Below are positions 45,622 through 57,775 of a stretch of DNA of 64,000 nucleotides, one piece after another. The stretch comes from Pyrus communis. Its lineage: Eukaryota > Streptophyta > Magnoliopsida > Rosales > Rosaceae. Under the pieces are notes generated by a model. That model did not search any database and was not told the DNA's origin. It saw only the letters and a list, made by a program, of their open reading frames with translations. The position numbers were made by a program, and so were the translations under genes. The first letter of the stretch is position 1, and every line of letters starts with the position of its first letter. The stretch lies in assembly GCF_963583255.1 (NCBI RefSeq), contig NC_084806.1, forward strand, positions 13,170,817 to 13,234,816. The letters are read 5' to 3'.

Positions 45622-46970
45622 CTAGTTCGGTTGCTGGTTCCTAATTGCTCTCCACTCATTATACATTTCCTGAGCCATGACATTCCTTTTTGCAGTCCAC
45701 TGGTCAGATGTTTCAACACTACCAACATATTCACCATCTTCTGTATTTTGTCCATCTTCTATTATTGGCACATTCTCCATTGGATCTACAGACATCTCTT
45801 GCCTAATAAGATTGTGTAGTAGGCAACAAGCGGTAATTATTTGACCTTGTGTCCTTATTGGATAGAAAGATGGACTCCTTAGTATCCCCCACCTTCCTTT
45901 TAGCAAGCCAAAACAACATTCAATTACATTCCTTGCATTAGAATGCTTCATGTTAAAATATTCTTCCTCATTAGAAGGTGTTTGTCCCTCCCATTCAGAT
46001 AAATGACAAGGTATTCCCCTATAGGGTGCAAGGAATCCTTCACCATTTGTATAACCACCATCTACAAGGTAATAATAACCTAATAAAAAAAAAGACCTTA
46101 TATTAGTATTTTGTAGTTCACAAACAAAACTAGACTTAACTTACAAAGTTGAGACTAACTAATAGTCTTACCCGCTGGTACCTTAAAACCATTAGGCCTA
46201 GTAATTGCATCATGTAGCACTCTAGAGTCTGATGCGGAACCCTCCTACCCCGGAAACGCATATAGGAACTGCATATCTCCTGAACACACACCTAATACAT
46301 TAGTTGCGACTCGACCCTTTCTAGTTCGGTATCTTGGTTTGTCAATTTCAGGTACATGCACATCAATGTGTGTTCCATCTAATGCTCCCAAGCAATTCTA
46401 AACAAAAAAATAAGCTTTTGTTAATTTATACAAAGGGAATGAAGAGTTGAGTTAAAGCTTAGGGAAAATGAAAATAATTATCAACATACCTTAAAACATC
46501 ACCACCTAGGATCTGTAGAATCAATAGGCACAGGCTGAGGGACTTTTAGTAGGATACCTTGTAATCGCAAAATTCCTTGCAATACGCTATTGGAATACCT
46601 ACTTATAATCTCTCCCGACCTATAAAATCTACCACCAACATAATGATTCTTAGTATGATGTGCTAGTATTTGTAAAGTCATACACACCTGCTCCTCTACA
46701 GAGACCAAACCATCCGTTTTTACCCTCCCATCTTGACGAAGTAAGTCACATAATATGCCAAAAGTCCTATGCATTCTCAATTCGTTGACACATTCAACAT
46801 CAGTATTCCCTAGGGTTTAGTCAAAGTGTGTCGTTCAACATGTCTCTGTTTGGCCCTTAGCATCAGCAACACAAGAATCGTACAAATGCAAATTGTCTCT
46901 AAATGAGACATCTCTAACAATAAGATCAATAAGAGCTTCCTTTGATCCATATCTATCCAAACAAAAGAAA
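45622..46970 (-). pseudogene. PIF/Harbinger DDE transposase, one nonsense codon
   Basis: N-terminal helical region LRMHRTFGILCDLLRQDGR, then VSVEEQVCMTLQILAHHTK (46780-46499). After an intron comes [20 protein letters not shown] with the first catalytic Asp, then [20 protein letters not shown]. The conserved FPGWEGSASDSRVL region reads FPG-stop-EGSASDSRVL, TAG at 46245-46247 in place of Trp. After another intron, LVDGGYTNGEGFLAPYRG holds the second Asp, and KHSNARNVIECCFGLLKGRW (45951 onward) holds the Glu. The D-D-E triad is thus preserved. A second break exists near 46830, so the 5' end is uncertain. Inactive unless read through. Confidence 0.8.
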
Positions 46971-47632
46971 AAAAGAAAAAAAATTAAGGACATTATATAT
47001 GTAATATTTATTGTTATTAACGGTATACAAACAATTCTGAAACAACTAACTGCATCAACAGCCCAAAAATAACCAGCCAAGTCACAATTAATGTTGGATC
47101 AACAAATATACGGCTGATGTTGAAATCTCGTATGTAGCATGTGTGTTACATATGGTTGATGGGAAAAAGACAGTCTCCCACATGTAGCATGTGTGTTAAG
47201 ATTAGTCAATTAAGAAATCATGCCCACAGAGCTTAATCCAAGAAATTACTATGTTCAAGAATGGGGATTAAACAATGATGCAAGCTTAATCCAAGAAATC
47301 ATGCCCAGAGAGCTTAATCCAAGAAGTTACATATGGCTGATTTGCAAGTTGAAATTATCCAAACTATAATTTGCATACATCCAAAATATATGAAATGTGA
47401 GCTTGCATATTTGCAAGTTGAAATTATCCAAACTAATACCCCCAAAACTAGGACAAATGCCTTGCTCTTCATGGACACAAGTCTTGATGGAGTAAAAAAC
47501 GCCTCAATTTTGCATAGCAATGTAACCTAGTGTTCAATAGAGCTCCACAAGGCAATTCAAAGCCAAAACATACAACAACAAAAAAAAAAAAAAATCACAA
47601 AACCCAATTTTCAATCACTTCAAATTAGATCT

Positions 47633-47634
47633 AC

Positions 47635-47680
<46 letters not shown>
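47633..47680. repeat. GA microsatellite within the Harbinger element
   Basis: About 22 GA units with two interruptions, inside the non-coding part of the transposon. Confidence 0.85.
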
Positions 47681-47681
<1 letters not shown>

Positions 47682-49634
47682 TAGAGGTACATAGAATGTG
47701 AAAGATGAACAATTGGATCGTTGAAATCACGTTCGGAAATTTAAGGTTTGCTCAAATATTGCTCGTTGTTTGTTAAGTTTCTAAAATGTATAGAACATAG
47801 AGCTACATAGAATGTGTTGCATTCCAAAAGGATATGAAGTTATATACCTGGACACTCACAAGGATATAAGGTCATCTGATTCAACAGGGGAAAAAAAAAA
47901 TAACGACCTTTTATTCCATTAAGCAACCAAACCAAATGCAAATATAAAAACATGTGGAAACTACAACTTACTAGAGTAAATGTCCATATTGTAACATAAT
48001 TTCTATATTACATAGATGAACATATGAAAATATTCAGAATAGTATGTTCATAGATAGCTAGAGAAACCGCATCAAAATTTGATTCTCGGTAAATATGTTG
48101 AACTCCTTGAACATTGAATTCTCTGAGAAAGGATCAAACATATATCATGATAGAAGAAATTCTCCACAGATTGATGCGAGCCTTTAATCATATCAATAAA
48201 AAGTCTACAATATCTTTCAGCAAAAATATTATTTAATCGAAGCCGTTTAGTGCACATAAGACCAAACTTTAATCACATAGGCTCAGGTTTAAGAACTGAA
48301 GAAAAACCTATAGGAATAGCTCCTACAATTTTAACAACACTGTTGGAAACATTGATAACAAATCCAGCAGCTGCGAGACTAGAATATTTAACAGATCCAT
48401 CAAAATTCCACCAACCCTAATTCCAAATTTCCAACAATACGAACAGTTTGGTTTTTCTATAATATCACAGAAGTCGTATTCACAGAGATGCAACGCAAAC
48501 TTTCACACATCCAAGGACTACATTCTGTCCAAAATTGATCTATGGGTTTAGGAATTATACCTTCTTCCAGACTCGAGGGTTTTGAGTCGTTTGTTACTTG
48601 TTTTCCCTTGGGTTATGAGCACTGCCCACTTCCGTTTATGCTCCTCTTCTCTGCAACTAACAACCATAGAATATTGCAGTTCAGCATCAACCCCACACGG
48701 TACAAAACATTCACATTGTAATATCATGGTTGGGCATTGACAGGACATATGGAATTGCTTCCTGCCTATCTCCAATGCCATTTAAACAAGGTGGTCCGAG
48801 GAAGGTAAAAGGAAATAAAAAAAATGCAGAAACAAAACGAAACAGAGGATACGAGTTTGAACATAACCACAAACCATTAAAGAGTGCATAACAAAAATTT
48901 CTTCAGCTCACACAATTCATAAACATCCAACCCTACATGCAATTTAATAAAATAAAAAAGAGAAACTGATAAAGATTCGTGAACCAAGAACATAAAAACG
49001 AAAAACCAAACAGATTTATGCTAACATAACAGAGATGGAAGTATGTGTCCCTTCTGCAAAAGACTTGTCGATTTTATGGCCATGCATGGTTTCTGAGTTC
49101 GGATTTGAAAGAAAAGTTGAAATATGAAAACCCCAAATTCTAATCTCAATTTGACCTAAAAATCAAAACCCTAATTTGTTCAAGTGCAGAGGTCTATGAT
49201 TCAAAATTTCTCAAACCCAAAACAACAAAATCAAATAAAGCTTAGTAATATCACGATCTGCAAAACAAATGATGAAATAAATCGAAGATTCGAAGTTTAC
49301 CAGACAACTCGGAGCAGATGAGGGCGAGCAGATGCAGACGAGGGAAGACGTAGAGATGAGGGTGAGGAAGACGACGATGAGGGAGCAGGGCAAGGACGAC
49401 GATGAGGGAAGACACAGAGATGAGGACGAGCAGGAAGTCACTCTCTCGCGATTTTCTCTGGGCTTATAAGTCTGCTCGAAATTGGGGATCCTTGTTAAGA
49501 CCTCGTAAGGAGGTGTATAATCCGAGCGAGTCCTACCTAAGGTCATTAAACCTAATCCTGCAGCAGACCAAACAAGGGACTACAGTCCAGTCCAGTCCAG
49601 TCCTCTGTAATCTTGTCAAACAAACGGGCCCAAA

Positions 49635-51979
49635 GAGTACTTTTACAAAGTTGTGATCCAAAATTCAAGTCACTTCCAACCAAAAAAAAAAAAAAAACAA
49701 AGCATCATAGAATTCATGTTAGTATAATGTTTGACAACATATTCCAAACAATCTAAAAATTGTTATGAGTGTCTTATGAATAGCTTACTTGCATGAGTGT
49801 ATATGATTGGTTTGACTCCTGCAAGTACGTTCTTACATTTCAAATATCATTTTGACAGGAAGTACAACCTGCAAATTTATAGAGAATAAACAAAGAGAAC
49901 AAAAGTGATAAATACAACAAAAACAAAAATATGAAGTGCTAATGCAATTTTCAACACATGCATAACAGAAAATTACTACTTGCATATGATGCAGACAAAA
50001 AGACTAATCTAATGCACAATCAAATCAGCCGAACTCTGCACAACTTATGACAAACTATAAATTTTGAAGTGGTAAATCATATTAGACCAAGGTTAGAAAT
50101 TATACCTTCAGTTTCATAGTTTTTTATAAATGTATCTGATGCAACTTGTTAACGAAATGGAAATTAAGGAAAAACAAGGACAAATCGCAATAAAACTAAC
50201 AACGCGATCAAGCTTCAAGTTAGACAACAAGAAATTACAAAACTACAAATCATAGCAAACAAATGGAGTTTTCTAGCTCATCAATGTTGAGCTTCAAAGC
50301 ATACATAAACTTCAGAAATTCAAACAACAAAAGAAACAAACTTAGAGTTGTGATTGATAAAAATCTAACCATATCCTACTGAATCCTAACCCTAGCAAAT
50401 CAAATCACTACGAGTAGACGAATTTCTTGGCGATCAAAATTTGGAGATTGCGATCTCAGGACTCAAAGATGAAAATTAATTTACCGAAATTCTAATGTAT
50501 CTTGTTTTTAATGACAATTACAGTTGTCGTAGCTATTGAAATTTTGAGAATGAAAAAGAACTCGGAGATGGAGATTGTAGAATAAAAAGCTCAAAGAATC
50601 GGACATGAAAATAGTAGAATGAAGCCTTAAGAAGCAGAGATGGGGGCAATGAATTATGATGGCTACCAAGTGAGAGAACATGCCAGTGTCTATACGGCGA
50701 GCTATGTGGTCTTGAATGCTAAGGTCAGTGTCCACAGGGAGAAGTAGAGGGTCTTTCATCTGAGAAACTAGTTGGTACTAGTTGTTTAAGGAGTAATTTC
50801 TTGGATAACGTGGCAGCAGACAGTAGTACTTCATTTGTTTTAAATATGAACTCATGGAATCTCCCATATAGGTCATCCCTAACTGTTGCATGTCTTATAT
50901 TATTCTCTTAAATTTGTTGTTAGTTTTAGTCTTAATAAAATATTCAACCCAATTAATCAATTTCTCTTTTAATAATGTTTTGCATGATGAATCGTTTAAA
51001 TCGCTTTCAATCATTCCTTGTGGGATTGACCACGTCTTTGTCCTTGCTATATAATATTGTTGATCTAATATGCCTATGAGTATTTAATTGTGTTTAGTAT
51101 ATCTATTTTGACTAGTGAAGTCAGAAATGAAAATAATTTCAATATTATGTAAAATTAGTAAAGTTTATAATTAATACATAAATAATTACTATGTAAAAAT
51201 ATATATATAAATGAAAAATATTGAAATTTTATAATAAATATATAAATAACTAATATATAATTCTATTATAAAATTTATTATAAATATTTTGATGTTAAGA
51301 TGTATTATTTATTAAATATGGATTGTATAGGTTAATATGTTGTCTTTTTTTGTTTTTTTGTTTTTATTTTTTTCTTGTTCATACGCATCTGCGTAGACTT
51401 TTTCGTATCCGTGGAATGTCAATTCAATCTTAGGTTCATTATGTTTATTAACTTTTTAGATATACTAATTGCATGGAGGGCGTTGAAAATCGTTTGATGA
51501 CGTCAATCATTGAGCCTTAAATAACATCAAAGATATCTAGCTAATAGCACATGAAAAAAAACAAGAAACTCCAATTGGCATCCCCCTGTAATATACGACA
51601 ACAAATTCTTGATATTTATTTCATATTCATCTTTTTATTTTGATTATACTAATGCAAAAACTAATTTCTAATTTCTAAATTTTTTAACTATGCAACAATA
51701 GGTCCCGGTAATAAACAAGAACGGATTCATTTGGGTAACTATAATGCTGAGGTTGACTCCACTAATATACAACAACAAATTCCTAGTATTTAGGCACAAT
51801 TTCTCTCTTTGTATTTGTTTCACACTTAAAAAAATTAGGTAATTTCTTTTGTTCGATACTCTCGTATTAAAGTTATTTTTATTAGTAGTCTTACGAAATA
51901 TTAAATTCTCACAACTAAATATATTAAATATTAAACACAAATTTTTTAAGTAACAACTTCATAATGTGGTCGATTTATT
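49635..51979. other. Gene-free AT-rich region
   Basis: No gene recognised. An A-run lies at 49681-49697. Very AT-rich with scattered AATAT repeats at 51130-51300. Two diverged copies of a 'tatacgacaacaaattcttgatattta' phrase lie near 51591 and 51765. Small open frames are not supported. Confidence 0.35.
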
Positions 51980-53060
51980 AGAACAAGTTGAGCTTGAAGC
52001 GCGAGTTTAAGGGTTCTATAGCACAAATAGGGATGACCAAACTTCTGCTAGAATGCGTACTCATATAAAACAATTGGCACGTTTGATGAGGTCAGAACTA
52101 TCTAATGGGATACATTCAATTCCTTCCTGCACTGGTGAGCTTAATATGTAATTCAATAATATATATATATATATATATTATTAGTTACAAAGAAAATTCT
52201 TATACTAGGTTGCTAATTACCTACTCCAATCACATGTTCGTATAGCTATGCACAATTGTTTACTCGATTCGAATATGTGTTGCTTGAAAAGAAGAGTTGC
52301 TCTACCCCTAATATAGTCTTTATCATGAATGGTTGCTCTATTCTCTAACCAAACAACTGAGGGTAGACACTTTAGACAAAATATTCGAGTTTACAATCAC
52401 GCATTTGCATTCACTTTAATGGGAGCACACATGGATGAAAGAATAAATATTGGTGGTCGCGCAATTTACACATTTTTTGCTCAGGTGCAATATATCATAA
52501 GATTGGTGGACTTTTTCCAAATCAAAGGAGCAAACCATGATTTTTGCAAGCTTATATATGTGACAGTAAGCATGAAGTTGAAAATCGAATGTGTGAAAGT
52601 GAAGTTTTAGATAGCGTGTGGTTGAAATGATACAACAAATCTTATATGACCATAATTCTTTTGTCCATACATTGAGAAGACTCGAACAACACCAAGATTT
52701 GCCCAATTGCAAGTTGATTCTAAAAGGGCAACCAATAGATTGGTGTCAATATAATTTACCACTAGTATCACAAGTTGTTGCAATTATAATAGATGGAGAT
52801 AATACCATTATTGCAAATAGAAAGGATATCATGGTGGAGACAATTAGTGCAAGACTTTATCACGCCTGAGACTGTCATATTTTATAATTCATTACAATAT
52901 CCATTATTGCTACCATACATTACGTATGATTGAGAAGTTAATAGTCATGATGATGGTGGAAGAGAAATAACATGTTGCGACTATTATCCGTACATGTTAC
53001 AAGTTCATGCCGATAACATAATTTACTTCCCAATATATATGGATGTACGATGAATGCCAT
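51980..53060 (+). mobile_element. Helitron relic: helitron-like N-terminal (Rep/helicase) domain
   Basis: The plus strand at 52360-52490 reads GRHFRQNIRVYNHAFAF, then GAHMDERINIGGRAIYTF. After a frame change comes a GGLFP...ANPRF...YIYD-type segment. This matches the FR..IR.YN.AFAFTSLG....D....G.G.Y.FR..G..YH.IG.L.P pattern of plant Helitron polyproteins. Following pieces: MIQQILYDHNSFVHTLRRLE and IIIDGDN (52618-52869). An upstream piece (51980-52140) reads RMRTHIKQLARLMRSELSNG with no firm match. There are several frameshifts. The helicase part is missing, and the relic stops at the LTR-like region beginning about 53090. Confidence 0.7.
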
Positions 53061-54043
53061 ATCAAAAGCAGATATGAAATTTCATAAAGTCAATTTAGGG
53101 AATATTAGAGAATATTTCATAAGGATTCCAAAGAATATTCTGACCGGCTCGGGTCGATGGGTCAACGCGTCGTGGCAACCTGGCCGAAATCTGGGTTTAA
53201 TGGCCGGAAATTTGGGCAATCTTCAAATGGCTATATCTCTATCATTTCTCAACTAAATTTGACCCATAATATATCAAAATGAAGATAGGGAAGTCTAGAA
53301 CAAGTTTATACCTATTTGGAAGCCAAACGGTGGCCTGAGATGGCCGGAAAATGGTTTGGAGGTGATTGGTTTGCGAGAAAACTAAGGAACTCGTCGAGAA
53401 ACTGGAAAACTTTAAACGTCCATAGCTTTGTCAATACTCAAAAAAATTGAGTAATTCAAAGAAAATCATACCTTGGAACGAAACGAACAAATTGGTACCT
53501 TTCACAATGTCTAACTCGCCATGGTTTGGCCGTAAAATGGCTTGAAAGCCGTGGAGGTTGCCAGAAACTGGGTAAACTTTAAACATTGATAACTTCTCCA
53601 ATTCTTAACCAAAATCGACAATCCAAATATGAAAATTCATCTACGAAGCATGAGTAATCAATTTATACCTATTTGGAGTTCAAGATCTGACCAGATATGG
53701 CCTGAAAATCGCGACAAAGTATTAATTCCAAATAGTGGCTTCAATATTTGCATCTAGGCATTGATTTCATGAAACTAAAGTTGGATTTATGTTCGTAATG
53801 GTGAGATAAACTTGATGACAGTGACTTCATCGAGTTTTGCTAGAAAAATTGTTGGTTGGTGATGGTGGGAAGGCTTGGTGAAGAAGAGTGAACAAAAGGG
53901 AGAGTAACGGGAGAAAGAAGAAGAAGAAGAGCAAAAGTGTCACATCCCGGCTCGGGGCGGACCACTTCCCGGGCCCGCTCCACCACTGTAGCACGATATT
54001 GTCCGTTTTGGGCCCCGACCACGCCCTCACGGTTTTGTTTCTA

Positions 54044-54127
54044 GGAACTCACACGAGAACTTCCCGATGGGTCACCCATCCTGGGAGTGCTCTCGTGCGC
54101 TACTCGCTTAACTTCGGAGTTCCCATG
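54044..54127 (-). ncRNA. 5S-rRNA-like segment in TRIM LTR (3' copy)
   Basis: The minus strand reads ggaactccgaagttaagcga then ...aggatgggtgacccatcggg and aagttctcgtgtgagttcc. Plant 5S rRNA has the same blocks: GAACTCCGCAGTTAAGCG, AGGATGGGTGACC and GGGAAGTCCTCGTGT. The A-box, intermediate element and C-box regions are recognisable. The copy at 54401-54484 in the other LTR is nearly the same. Similarity is from memory of 5S. Transcription is not shown. Confidence 0.7.
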
Positions 54128-54400
54128 GAACCCAAAGCCAGTGAGCTCCCAAAAGGCCTCGTGCTAGGTAGGGATGGGAATATACATTTAAGGATCACTC
54201 CCCTGGGTGATGTGGGATGTCACAATCCACCCCCCTTAGGGGCCCGACGTCCTCGTCGGCACACACGCGGCCAGGGTTAGGCTCTGATACCAATTGTCAC
54301 ATCCCGGCCCGGGACGGACCACTTCCCGGGCCCGCTCCACCACCGTAGCACGATATTGTCCGCTTTGGGCTTCGACCACGCCCTCACGGTTTTGTTTCTG

Positions 54401-54484
54401 GGAACTCACACGAGAACTTCCCGATGGGTCACCCATCCTGGGAGTGCTCTCGTGCGCTACTCGCTTAACTTCGGAGTTCCCATG
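54401..54484 (-). ncRNA. 5S-rRNA-like segment in TRIM LTR (5' copy)
   Basis: The partner of the segment in the other LTR, in the upstream (5') LTR of the element. If it still binds TFIIIA/Pol III it would sit in the promoter-bearing LTR. Confidence 0.7.
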
Positions 54485-55215
54485 GAACCCAAAGCCAGTG
54501 AGCTCCCAAAAGGCCTCGTGCTAGGTAAGGATGGGAATATACATTTAAGGATCGCTCCCCTGGGCGATGTGGGATGTCACAAAAAGAAGAATCCAGAAAA
54601 ATGAGGACCAATCTGTGGGCCCCATGTGGCATACAACCAATTTCAAATGTGTTCTAAATGTCAATTTACCAAAATGCCCTCAACATTTAAAGGTTTGTAG
54701 AATCTTCGTTATAACTCTAAATTACATTCTGTTTGCACCCACGCATTCATATCGACGAGAACTACAAGAATATGCCAAGGAAATGAGTCTTACATGATAC
54801 AAAAATATGGTCAACAAAAGTCAAAGTTTTTGCCACGAGGGGCATTTTGGTAAAATCACACCTTTAAATTTATAAAACCCGTAAAATTAGGGATGGGCTA
54901 TTTTATTATTAAAATGGTAAAATATCCAACCAAAATTATTAATTATGAAAGATATATAAAATATAAAATAGTAATTTTCACAATAGTATTTTTCGGATTT
55001 GTGGTTACGTAAAACCTCCATCGTAACTTTGATTTTGATTCCTCTTGGCCTATGTGTTCGTACCGTCAAGTACTTCGAAAATACGATAAAATAATAGCTT
55101 ATACGCATCACAAAATGACGGTCAACGAAAGTCAACAATCTCACCACTAGGGGTGTTTCCATCAATTCACTATTTTAAAATTAATAAAATTGTAAAATTA
55201 GGGACGGGTTGTTAT

Positions 55216-55893
55216 AGTTTTCATGAGACATTAGCATTGAAAAAGTTATACCATAAGTAGAAAACTAATTGTTAAAAACATATGGTGGCAACACACTATA
55301 TAGTGGACCTCATTTCATAACAGATATAATTTTCTTTCAAAACAATTGCTCTCAGAAATTTGAATACGTGTACTGCTAACAATTTTGTAAAGCAATATGC
55401 TACATATGATGGAGTTGCAGAAGGGGCCTATTATCGCTTCACATACATATATAATGTGTACATTAAGGAAAAATATGGATTATGTTTTAACTTGCAACAA
55501 GGGGCCTCATCTACAAATTGCTTAGAAAATAGATTGTAGATGATTCACGACTAATTATCAAGGTATGTTGTTGACGTATTTCTCATTAATCGTTTGTGCA
55601 AATCATGAATTCAAGATCTTGGCTCACAAATCGAATCTCATGACTTTTACCCAGTTTAAGTTCACAAAAACGTAGTAAATGACATACTTTGGTCTAAGAA
55701 ACTCATGCCAAATCGTGAGTTGGACACGTGATGCCATTCTCATGGGCCCAAATAGGTCACTGAAGGATGCAAAGCTTGGATCTTGATGTTGGATTTTGCA
55801 CATTTCAACTTATTCTTCAATTCACTGGCCATCCTATCTACCTACGTCAAATACTCATATGAAGGGAGTGAACGTGCCGGAATGAAAGATTAA
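55216..55893. other. Spacer, nothing recognised
   Basis: AT-rich sequence with no coding or repeat signal that I can support. Confidence 0.3.
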
Positions 55894-56707
55894 GAGTGCG
55901 TTTACTAATCCGTAATCAAATTGAGAGGAATTGGATTGAGGAGAAATTAGATTGAGGAGAAATTGAAATGAGGTGGAATCAGAATCGGATTCTTGTTGAA
56001 GTTGTTTACTGAAACTGTCTGGAATCGGAGTAGAAATGATGTTGAGTCCATATAAGTTGTTTACTAATTCACTTCAATCAGAATGAAAACTTGGTTGATT
56101 ACTATATTGCCCTTACATAAATAAATTATTTTCAAACTAATTAATTTAATTTAATTCTTAATTAAATTTATATAATAAAATTTAGCTATATAAAAATATA
56201 TATATATAGGTTTTATTTATTTATTAAAAGATTACATGAATGATGTTGAATCCATATAAATTGTTTACTAATTCACTTCAATCGGAATGAAAACTAGGTT
56301 GATTACTAAATTGCCCTTACATAAACAAATTATTTTCATACTAATTAATTAAATTAAATTTATATAATAAAATTCATCTATATAAAAATATATAAATAGT
56401 TTTTATTTATTTATTAAAAAATGGCATAATGAGTGTCAAATGATGGGCAATGTTGGGATAATTAGAAATAAGTGAGGACATAATTGGTAAATAAAATCCA
56501 TTCCGGATTCCTCAAGTCACAAGGAATTGAAATACCTCCCTTATGTAGGGAGTTCAATTCCTCCAAAATTAGGAGTTGGATTCCTTAATGCGTGTGGACC
56601 CCACATGTATTTTGATTCCCCAAGATTATGTAAACAAAGGTGTATGCCGTAATCGGAATCCAATTCCGTAAATTGATTCCGATTACGGGTATGTAAACGT
56701 GCCATAA
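55891..56707. mobile_element. PIF/Harbinger-type MITE, 811 bp, with internal duplication
   Basis: Ends gagtgcgtttac (55894) and gtaaacgtgcca (56704) are imperfect inverted repeats. They continue inward (ccgtaatc at the left, gattccgattacggg at the right) and are flanked by TAA on both sides (55891-55893 and 56705-56707), the usual Harbinger-type 3-bp duplication. Inside, a block of about 200 bp (gatgttgagtccatataagt onward, about 56038-56235) is repeated with changes at about 56241-56420. No ORF. Confidence 0.7.
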
Positions 56708-57775
56708 TTGTACATGTATTAGGTGCATTTTTTTTTTCTATTCGTAGAAACAATATTGAAGGAGGTAAATCTGAATCCCTTGAATGCAGAAGTAATTGCT
56801 CTTAGCCACTTGATCGTATACTAAAAAAACAATTGACCTTCTATTAAAAACCACTTTACAGTCTTCTTCTGTAGAACATAATGTCATTATACCACACTGT
56901 CACATAAATAAAATTGTCTTGATCGACAATAGTGGATAACCTACACCATCACTAGAGAAACTTGCACACCACAGTTCACAAACATCCGTTTTAACATCCA
57001 TTTAATGTCTCTTAACACGAGAAAAATTTACATTTAAAAAATTGACGACCACATAATATCCAATAATCAAAATGCTACAATAGGGACAAACCGGTTCCAC
57101 TTCCGTATAACTTGGTCTCTTCCAACACCAACGAACAAGTAATGGTTCCCGCGGACTCTCTTCCCCTGTCTACATTCTAGTACCAAAACGCGTGGGCAAA
57201 AAATTGTCCTGTCCAAGCCCACAGTACCATGCGCGCAAACATCCACAATTACAGGGCGCAAAGTGGGCAAATAAACGCCGCGTGGGGCTGCACAACGAAG
57301 TAACGAATCTGTACGAGTCTCTATGCCTCCTTGGACTACAGAGCACAGAGAGAGAGAGAGAGTAAAAAGCAGAGAGAGAAAAAGAGACAAAAAAGAGAGA
57401 AAATTGTAAAGGTAGAAAAAAGAAAACCAGCTTTCATCCAACACTCCCTCCACCACCAGACAACTAAAACACAAAGAAAGAAAAATAGCTTCTTCCCTTC
57501 CCTTTATTTCCCTTCCAAAACAGCCAAACCCAAAAAACCCAAACTCTCTGTCTCTGTCCCTTTCTCTTTAACTAGTAGATCCTTTCCTTTGCAAAAGGGC
57601 TTTGTGTCTCTGGTGAGAAATTGATTGTGGGGTCCATGAAGATCTCTGGGTTGTCGTTGGTTTCCACTCCGATGGCGTTTCTGCGGTGATCAAATTGTTT
57701 CTTTGTGATATATGTTGGTTTTTGCAACTGGGTTTTTGCTAGACAGTTTGAAGCTTTAGTGGGTTATGCGATACG
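56708..57775 (+). promoter_or_regulatory. Promoter and 5' leader region of the G-gamma gene
   Basis: About 57330-57420 is GA-rich (purine tract on the plus strand), followed by a CT/C-rich stretch to 57600, typical of a plant 5' UTR. Three short upstream ORFs lie before the start codon: 57636-57689 (17 codons), 57712-57759 (15 codons) and 57766-57789 (7 codons), the last overlapping the main ATG. No TATA box is assignable. The transcription start is unknown, so not all uORFs need be on the mRNA. Confidence 0.5.

Larger units (their letters stand above)
43675..49631 (-). mobile_element. PIF/Harbinger DNA transposon, about 6 kb
   Basis: Ends are gggtgcgtttgttg at the left and, inverted, gggcccgtttgttt at the right, with aaa at each border as a possible 3-bp target duplication. 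Both characteristic genes lie inside on the minus strand: a DDE transposase (about 46970-45622) and a Myb/SANT-like protein (45403-44433). Subterminal repeats of ggactggact / agtccagtcc type occur near both ends. 47100-49500 is non-coding, with a GA microsatellite (47633-47680) and an A-run. Terminal similarity is short, so boundaries are good to a few bases only. Confidence 0.8.
53938..54581 (-). mobile_element. Complete Cassandra-type TRIM retrotransposon
   Basis: Two 287-bp LTRs (53938-54224 and 54295-54581), both tgtcacatcc...ggatgtcaca, surround a 70-bp interior. The target duplication is aaaag at 53933-53937 and 54582-54586. On the minus strand the interior has the primer site tggtatcagagc (54281-54292), complementary to the 3' end of initiator Met-tRNA, two bases inside the 5' LTR. 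A polypurine tract (about 54227-54242) abuts the 3' LTR. There is no coding capacity. Each LTR contains a 5S-rRNA-like segment, the hallmark of Cassandra. The LTRs differ at only a few bases, so insertion is recent. Confidence 0.9.
53090..55215 (-). mobile_element. Gypsy-like LTR region (possible solo LTR) hosting a TRIM
   Basis: Sequence related to the LTR at 5951-8280 appears near 54690-54895 and again, diverged, at 55010-55205: cgtaact...tgaccgt/ttgaccat...aaaatgcccctcgtgg and aaaattagggatggg phrases in the same order. A purine-rich leader-like block (53850-53937) and gggccccatgtggc (54618-54631) parallel 7900-7975. Repeated CATAGCTTTG / tacctatttgga / tggccggaaa phrases fill 53150-53720. 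No polyprotein is seen on either side, so it may be a solo LTR. Boundaries are approximate. Confidence 0.45.

Noticed and set aside
49211..49546. 111-aa minus-strand frame with Ser/Leu-rich repeats
   Set aside because: Within the terminal part of the Harbinger element, from a GAGGACGA-type repeat. Not a host gene.
53888..54604. Several overlapping open frames of 66-130 aa on both strands
   Set aside because: All are translations of the duplicated Cassandra LTRs and interior. The same frames recur at 36006-36366.
57067..57474. 135-aa minus-strand open frame (MCFSCLVVEG...)
   Set aside because: Overlaps the purine/pyrimidine-rich leader of G-gamma. Leu/Phe/Ser-rich low complexity arises from the GA tract.
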